Origin: Patulibacter minatonensis DSM 18081
GTDB lineage: Bacteria; Actinomycetota; Thermoleophilia; Solirubrobacterales; Solirubrobacteraceae
Length of the DNA: 64,000 nt
Assembly (NCBI RefSeq): GCF_000519325.1
Contig: NZ_KI912613.1
Coordinates: 3,029,432-3,093,431, forward strand
Reading direction: 5' to 3'
Part shown: in pieces, positions 60,451-64,000 of the stretch
Numbering within the stretch: the stretch's first letter is position 1
Layout of the letters: each line of letters begins with the position of its first letter
The notes under the pieces: model-generated
What the model saw: the letters and a program-made list of their open reading frames with translations, nothing else
What the model was told of the DNA's origin: nothing
Database searches by the model: none
Position numbers and translations under genes: made by a program

Positions 60451-61761
60451 GTGCGTCGTATCGTCCGAGACTCCTGGGCGTGGCGCGGCGGCCTCGCCGC
60501 CGACGAGGTGACCTACGAGCCGGTGCTCGCCGACGCGACGGCCGGACCGCTGACCGGGCCGCCCGTCGAGCACTGGCCGGTGCTCACGTCCCAGCTCGAG
60601 GCGGCGTGGAGCATCCCCGACGCCGAGCGGCTCGGGATCCACACGCTCGCCGGCCCGGCGGCCGCGCACCTCGCGCTGACGGCCCGGACGGGCGGCGTCC
60701 ACGCGACGCTCCCCGCGCGGCTGCCGGAGCTCGTCCCGGTCTTCGAGGAGATCCGTGGGGGCGACGACGCGGTCCCCGTGTGGGACGAGGCGCTGGACCT
60801 GCTCGAGGCCGGCGGGGTGATCGAGCGCACCGCGACGCGACTGGCGCTGCTGCGCCCACCCGCGCCGTCGGTCGAGCGGATGGTCCTGATGCGCGACGTC
60901 CTGGACGACCACGAGCACCGGCATCCCGACGATCCGGTGACGAACCGCCTGCTCCGGGCGGTCTGGAAGCAGACCTACGCCGGCATCGGGGTCGCCGGGT
61001 TCCGCGGCCTCTCCGCGGCCGGGCGCCTGCGGGTCGTGGTCCGCGAGCCCGCCGCGGACGAGCCCCCGCCGGACCCGTTCTTCGAGGTCGGGCAGGCGTC
61101 CCTGCCGGAGTTCCGCAACGAGCCCGGCGCCGTCCTCGACCACGGCTTCCCCGAGCGGTCGTGGGTCGCGCTCGCCCAGATCGTCCCGGGGCCGCAGGGC
61201 ACCTCCTCGCCGCTCTGGGGCACCGCCCCGGAGGTCCTCGCCGTCCTGCTCGGCGCCGGCCGCGGGTTCAACGCGGTCCGGCGGGCCCTGCGGGGCACGG
61301 TCGTCTGGCTGCTGCTCGCGCGGTGGTCCGGCGGACGCACGGGGCTCGTCGAGACGTCGACCTCGACGGTGGCCCGCGCACTGGCCGAGGTGCTCGGGCT
61401 GAAGACCGACGCCGACCACCGCAAGCTCTCTCGGGCGCTGCTCGCGGATCTCGAGCGCACCGGGCTCGCGCGGTCGGTCGACGGGCCGGTGCAGGGCGTC
61501 GAGCTGCTGTCGGTGCCCGCACCGGACCGCGCGACGGTCCGCCACGCGCTGGCGCAATGGATGGCGTGGCGGGTCTCGGCGGCGTCCGAGGAGCCGCTCG
61601 AGGGCACGCTGCGGATCTCGGCCGAGCACCGCGAGCGGTTCGTCCGCGGTCCGTGGGCCGAGGCCTTCACGGAGCGCCGGATCTCGGCGCTCGTCGTGCC
61701 GGGCGACCCGGAGCATGGCGGGCCGTCGCCGGCGCGTCCGCTCGCCGCCGGCGTCGGCTGA
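60451..61761 (+). CDS. Hypothetical 436-residue protein with winged-helix-like segment
   Basis: A soluble protein I do not recognise. The region TSTSTVARALAEVLGLKTDA followed by DHRKLSRALLADLERTGLAR (about 307-346) has winged-helix character. The rest mixes helices with Pro-containing loops (VREPAADEPPPDPFFEVGQA). No membrane segment, signal peptide or catalytic motif is visible. GTG 60451 is the first sensible start and directly follows a tiny frame. TACAAT at 60314-60319 is a possible -10 box giving a leader of about 130 bases. A DNA- or RNA-binding role is possible. Confidence 0.6.
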   Translation: MRRIVRDSWAWRGGLAADEVTYEPVLADATAGPLTGPPVEHWPVLTSQLEAAWSIPDAERLGIHTLAGPAAAHLALTARTGGVHATLPARLPELVPVFEEIRGGDDAVPVWDEALDLLEAGGVIERTATRLALLRPPAPSVERMVLMRDVLDDHEHRHPDDPVTNRLLRAVWKQTYAGIGVAGFRGLSAAGRLRVVVREPAADEPPPDPFFEVGQASLPEFRNEPGAVLDHGFPERSWVALAQIVPGPQGTSSPLWGTAPEVLAVLLGAGRGFNAVRRALRGTVVWLLLARWSGGRTGLVETSTSTVARALAEVLGLKTDADHRKLSRALLADLERTGLARSVDGPVQGVELLSVPAPDRATVRHALAQWMAWRVSAASEEPLEGTLRISAEHRERFVRGPWAEAFTERRISALVVPGDPEHGGPSPARPLAAGVG

Positions 61762-61768
61762 TCGGCGG

Positions 61769-62503
61769 CTACCCGCCGCGCCCGAGTCGCTCGCGGTCCC
61801 GTCGTTCGAGCTCCCGGCGCTCCCGCCGGGACCGCTTCGGCCCCCGCTCGACGTTGGAGCCGCCCATGACGGACACGAGGTGCAGGTGCAGCGTCGGGCC
61901 GCCCGGGTCCGGCTGCGCGTGCCCGACCCGGACGTCGTTGCCGCCCATGAACCCGAAGTCGGAGACGACGACGTTCATGTGCTCCGGCACCCGGATCTCG
62001 GCGCCGCCCATGACGCAGACGACGCGCAGGTGCACGTCCTGGTCGTCGAACTCCACGTGCGTGAGGTCGAGCTCGCTGCCGCCCATGAGCGAGAGCGAGG
62101 TGCAGCGCCGGCCCAGGCGCCACACGCCGGCGCGCTCGACCCCGCTCATGATCGCCACCAGCCAGCGGGAACCCCCGTCGCCGCCGCGGACGGCGACGCG
62201 GCCCGGAGCGGGGTCCGCGCCCGCGGCGACGCTGTGCGTCCCGGCCGGGACGAGGTCGGCGACCAGCGCGTCGAGGTCGTCGCGCGTGACCGCGGCGTAG
62301 GCGGCGTCGAGGCGCCCGTCGAGCTCGTCGACGGTCAGCCGCCCGTCGCCGCCGGCGTCGCGCAGCACGGTGGCCGTGCGTTCGCGGTCCGCGTCCGACG
62401 CCCGGAGGGCCGGGGACGACCGGTGCGCGGGCGGGGTGGGGGCGCCGGGGGTCTCCCGGTCCTCCGGGGGAGCGGGGGCGGGGTCCGGCTCGGGGGCGGC
62501 CAT
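61769..62503 (-). CDS. DUF1707 protein with LiaF-like C-terminal domain
   Basis: A 244-residue protein. After a Pro-rich first 30 residues comes a DUF1707 domain (LRASDADRERTATVLRDAGG; GRLTVDELDGRLDAAYAAVT), a linker, and then repeated MGGSELDLTHVEFDD, MGGAEIRVPEHMNVVV and MGGNDVRVG strands, the right-handed beta stack found in LiaF/DUF2154 cell-wall-stress proteins. The tail is highly basic (KRSRRERRELERRDRERLG). It may sense or bind at the membrane, although no membrane helix is present. ATG 62503 is fixed by a TAGCGT box seven bases upstream. Confidence 0.85.
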   Translation of the reverse strand: MAAPEPDPAPAPPEDRETPGAPTPPAHRSSPALRASDADRERTATVLRDAGGDGRLTVDELDGRLDAAYAAVTRDDLDALVADLVPAGTHSVAAGADPAPGRVAVRGGDGGSRWLVAIMSGVERAGVWRLGRRCTSLSLMGGSELDLTHVEFDDQDVHLRVVCVMGGAEIRVPEHMNVVVSDFGFMGGNDVRVGHAQPDPGGPTLHLHLVSVMGGSNVERGPKRSRRERRELERRDRERLGRGG

Positions 62504-62510
62504 GCGCAGG

Positions 62511-62516
62511 ACGCTA
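62511..62516 (-). promoter_or_regulatory. -10 box TAGCGT of the DUF1707 gene
   Basis: TAGCGT on the minus strand, seven bases before ATG 62503. This sets the start against longer in-frame options up to 62689. Confidence 0.55.
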
Positions 62517-62658
62517 CCGCCGGGCGGTCCCCGGATCGACCGCGGGTCCGGCCGGGGCGCATCGTCCCCCGCCGGTCCTCGGCCACGGTCCGCCCGGTCC
62601 TGCGGCGCGTGTGCCGTGCGTCCGGTTCTGGACATCGGGCACGATCCTGCCCACGCGA

Positions 62659-62715
62659 TGGACACATGCGCTATGTTCTGTCCAAGCACTTGACATCCAG
62701 TGCGTCGTTGTACAA
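62659..62715 (+). promoter_or_regulatory. Regulatory dyads before alkB
   Basis: TGGACACAT (62659-62667) and ATGT-TC-TGTCCA (62673-62684) form an interrupted dyad. TTGACA (62690-62695) is a -35-like element, and TTGTACAA (62708-62715) is an 8-bp palindrome touching the ribosome-binding site. One or both dyads may bind an alkane-responsive repressor. Confidence 0.45.
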
Positions 62716-62727
62716 AGGAGGAGCACG

Positions 62728-64000
62728 ATGGGTACCGCAGCGATCCCCGGACCCCACGGCGCCGCAGGCGACGGGGCCGACGACCACCACGACCACGGGC
62801 ACAGCCATGGGGGCGGCGACGCTCCCGAGGTCACGCCCGCGTCCTGGACCGACGGCAAGCGCTACGCGTGGCTGCTCGGGCTGATCGTCCCGATCTCGCC
62901 GTTCATCGCCTACGGGCTCGTCGAGGCCACCGGTCTCGGCGTCCTCTGGTGGCTCGGGCCGCTCCTCGTGTTCGCGCTGATGCCGGTCCTCGACACCCTG
63001 ATCGGCACCGACGCCGAGAACCCGCCGGACCGCGTCCTGGCCTGGCTGGAGCAGGACCGCTACTACCGCTGGTGCACGTACCTCTACGTGCCGCTCCAGT
63101 ACGCCTCGCTCGTGTTCGCGTGCGTCATGTGGGCGTCGGGCGACCTCTCCGTCGTCGAGTCGATCGGCCTGGCCGCGACCGTCGGCTGCGTCTCGGGCTT
63201 CGCGATCAATGCCGCCCACGAGCTCGGGCACAAGCGCGACGCCGCCGAGAAGTGGCTGTCGAAGATCGCCCTGGCGCAGACCGGCTACGGCCACTTCTTC
63301 GTCGAGCACAACCGCGGCCACCACGTCCGCGTCGCCACGCCGGAGGACCCCGCCAGCTCGCGCCTCGGTCAGAGCTTCTGGGTCTTCCTCCCGCGCACCG
63401 TCTACGGCAGCGCGACGTCGTCCTGGCACCTCGAGCGCGAGCGGTTCCGCCGGCTCGGCACGAGTCCGTGGACGTTCCGGAACGACCTGCTCAACGCCTG
63501 GGCGATGACCGTCGTCGGCTTCGTCGTGCTCGTCGCCGCGTTCGGCGTCGACGTCGTGCCGTACCTGCTGCTGCAGGGCGTCATCGGGTTCTCGCTGCTC
63601 GAGATCGTCAACTACCTCGAGCACTACGGGCTCGTCCGACAGCAGAAGGAGGACGGCCGGTACGAGCGCACGCGTCCCGAGCACTCGTGGAACAGCAACA
63701 ACGTCGCCTCGAACGTCTTCCTCTTCCACCTCCAGCGCCACAGCGACCACCACGCGCACCCGACCCGCCGCTACCAGGCATTGCGCCACTTCGAGGAGGC
63801 CCCGCAGCTGCCCTCCGGCTACGCGACGATGATCCTGCTGGCGCTCTTCCCGCCGATCTGGCGCCGCGTCATGGACCACCGCGTCCTCGCGCACTACGGC
63901 GGCGACGTCACCCGCGCGAACATCCACCCGCGCCGCCGGGGGCACGTCCTCGCGAAGTACGGCCCCGGCACGAAGCCGGCCGAGGAGGGCGCCCGCGTCT
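62728..64000 (+). CDS. alkB: Alkane 1-monooxygenase (partial, runs off the window)
   Basis: 424 residues of an AlkB membrane di-iron hydroxylase, open at the right edge. All His boxes are present: NAAHELGHKRD, EHNRGHHVRVATPEDPASSR, LEIVNYLEHYGLVRQ and FHLQRHSDHHAHPTRRYQAL. Six membrane helices fit between them. It oxidises n-alkanes to 1-alkanols using rubredoxin electrons. The N-terminus holds an unusual His-rich stretch (DDHHDHGHSHGGGD, residues about 18-31). ATG 62728 follows AAAGGAGGAG, the best ribosome-binding site in the window. A rubredoxin gene or fusion may lie beyond the end. Confidence 0.96.
   Translation, partial: MGTAAIPGPHGAAGDGADDHHDHGHSHGGGDAPEVTPASWTDGKRYAWLLGLIVPISPFIAYGLVEATGLGVLWWLGPLLVFALMPVLDTLIGTDAENPPDRVLAWLEQDRYYRWCTYLYVPLQYASLVFACVMWASGDLSVVESIGLAATVGCVSGFAINAAHELGHKRDAAEKWLSKIALAQTGYGHFFVEHNRGHHVRVATPEDPASSRLGQSFWVFLPRTVYGSATSSWHLERERFRRLGTSPWTFRNDLLNAWAMTVVGFVVLVAAFGVDVVPYLLLQGVIGFSLLEIVNYLEHYGLVRQQKEDGRYERTRPEHSWNSNNVASNVFLFHLQRHSDHHAHPTRRYQALRHFEEAPQLPSGYATMILLALFPPIWRRVMDHRVLAHYGGDVTRANIHPRRRGHVLAKYGPGTKPAEEGARV

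Overview
This is high-GC actinobacterial DNA. The third codon positions are almost all G or C, starts are often GTG, and many neighbouring genes overlap as ATGA or GTGA. The gene set is typical of a soil actinobacterium: F420-type oxidoreductase, paired FadE-like dehydrogenases, DUF1707 protein, CARDB protein and AlkB. Codon use and content would suit Thermoleophilia (Patulibacter or Solirubrobacter-like), but that placement is an inference. At least 14 genes have a TAnnnT-like -10 box only 5-7 bases before the start codon, so leaderless mRNAs appear common.

Layout. Positions 1-3050: the end of a TetR-like regulator, a frameshifted TfoX-like gene, a secreted collagen-like/coiled-coil protein, initiator tRNA-Met with a hairpin terminator, then a repeat-rich stretch, an excisionase-like HTH protein and a RelB/RelE-type toxin-antitoxin pair (a likely mobile-element scar). 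Positions 3431-24281: a large lipid/terpenoid/steroid-like catabolic island. It has an alcohol dehydrogenase pseudogene, LysR regulator, two paralogous acyl-CoA synthetases, two crotonases, a ferredoxin, a degenerate SDR, a GAF-PucR regulator, an ACAD10/11-like kinase, a cytochrome P450, an F420-type oxidoreductase, two paired acyl-CoA dehydrogenases, an aldehyde dehydrogenase, MoaA and a molybdopterin oxidoreductase. Positions 24342-28007: an ankyrin protein and a divergent arsR/arsC-arsB arsenic cluster with two visible ArsR boxes. Positions 28143-34882: a potassium-uptake operon in the order small protein-kdpF-A-C-B-short kdpD-Usp-like protein. Positions 34922-41999: a hypothetical protein, truncated haemoglobin with a membrane-anchored propeller-like protein, a DrrAB-like ABC exporter, and a TetR/NAD-epimerase divergon with twin operators.

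Positions 42075-46751 hold a probable purine/ureide locus: NCS2 permease, isochorismatase-like amidohydrolase, DUF1116 protein and GntR regulator, with two copies of one inverted 12-bp site. Positions 46978-53903 hold an SCP2 protein, an acyl-CoA dehydrogenase, a glnK-amt pair with unusual key residues, a TetR regulator, small proteins, a third acyl-CoA synthetase and an FKBP isomerase. Positions 54166-57891 hold a secreted CARDB-like protein and a compact methyltransferase-dioxygenase-methyltransferase operon of unknown product. Positions 58189-64000 hold a DEAD-box RNA helicase, a large hypothetical protein, a DUF1707 protein and the start of an AlkB alkane hydroxylase that runs off the window.

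How the parts fit. Much of the window serves oxidation and CoA activation of hydrophobic carbon sources: AlkB and P450 hydroxylate, ADH/ALDH oxidise, the synthetases activate, and the dehydrogenases and crotonases shorten chains. Ion, nitrogen and metalloid handling (Kdp, Amt/PII, ureide, Ars) makes up most of the rest. The strongest leads for new biology are the methyltransferase-PhyH-methyltransferase operon, the kinase-containing catabolic island with its SDR lacking the catalytic Tyr/Lys, the DUF1116 ureide locus, and the kdp operon without a sensor kinase.
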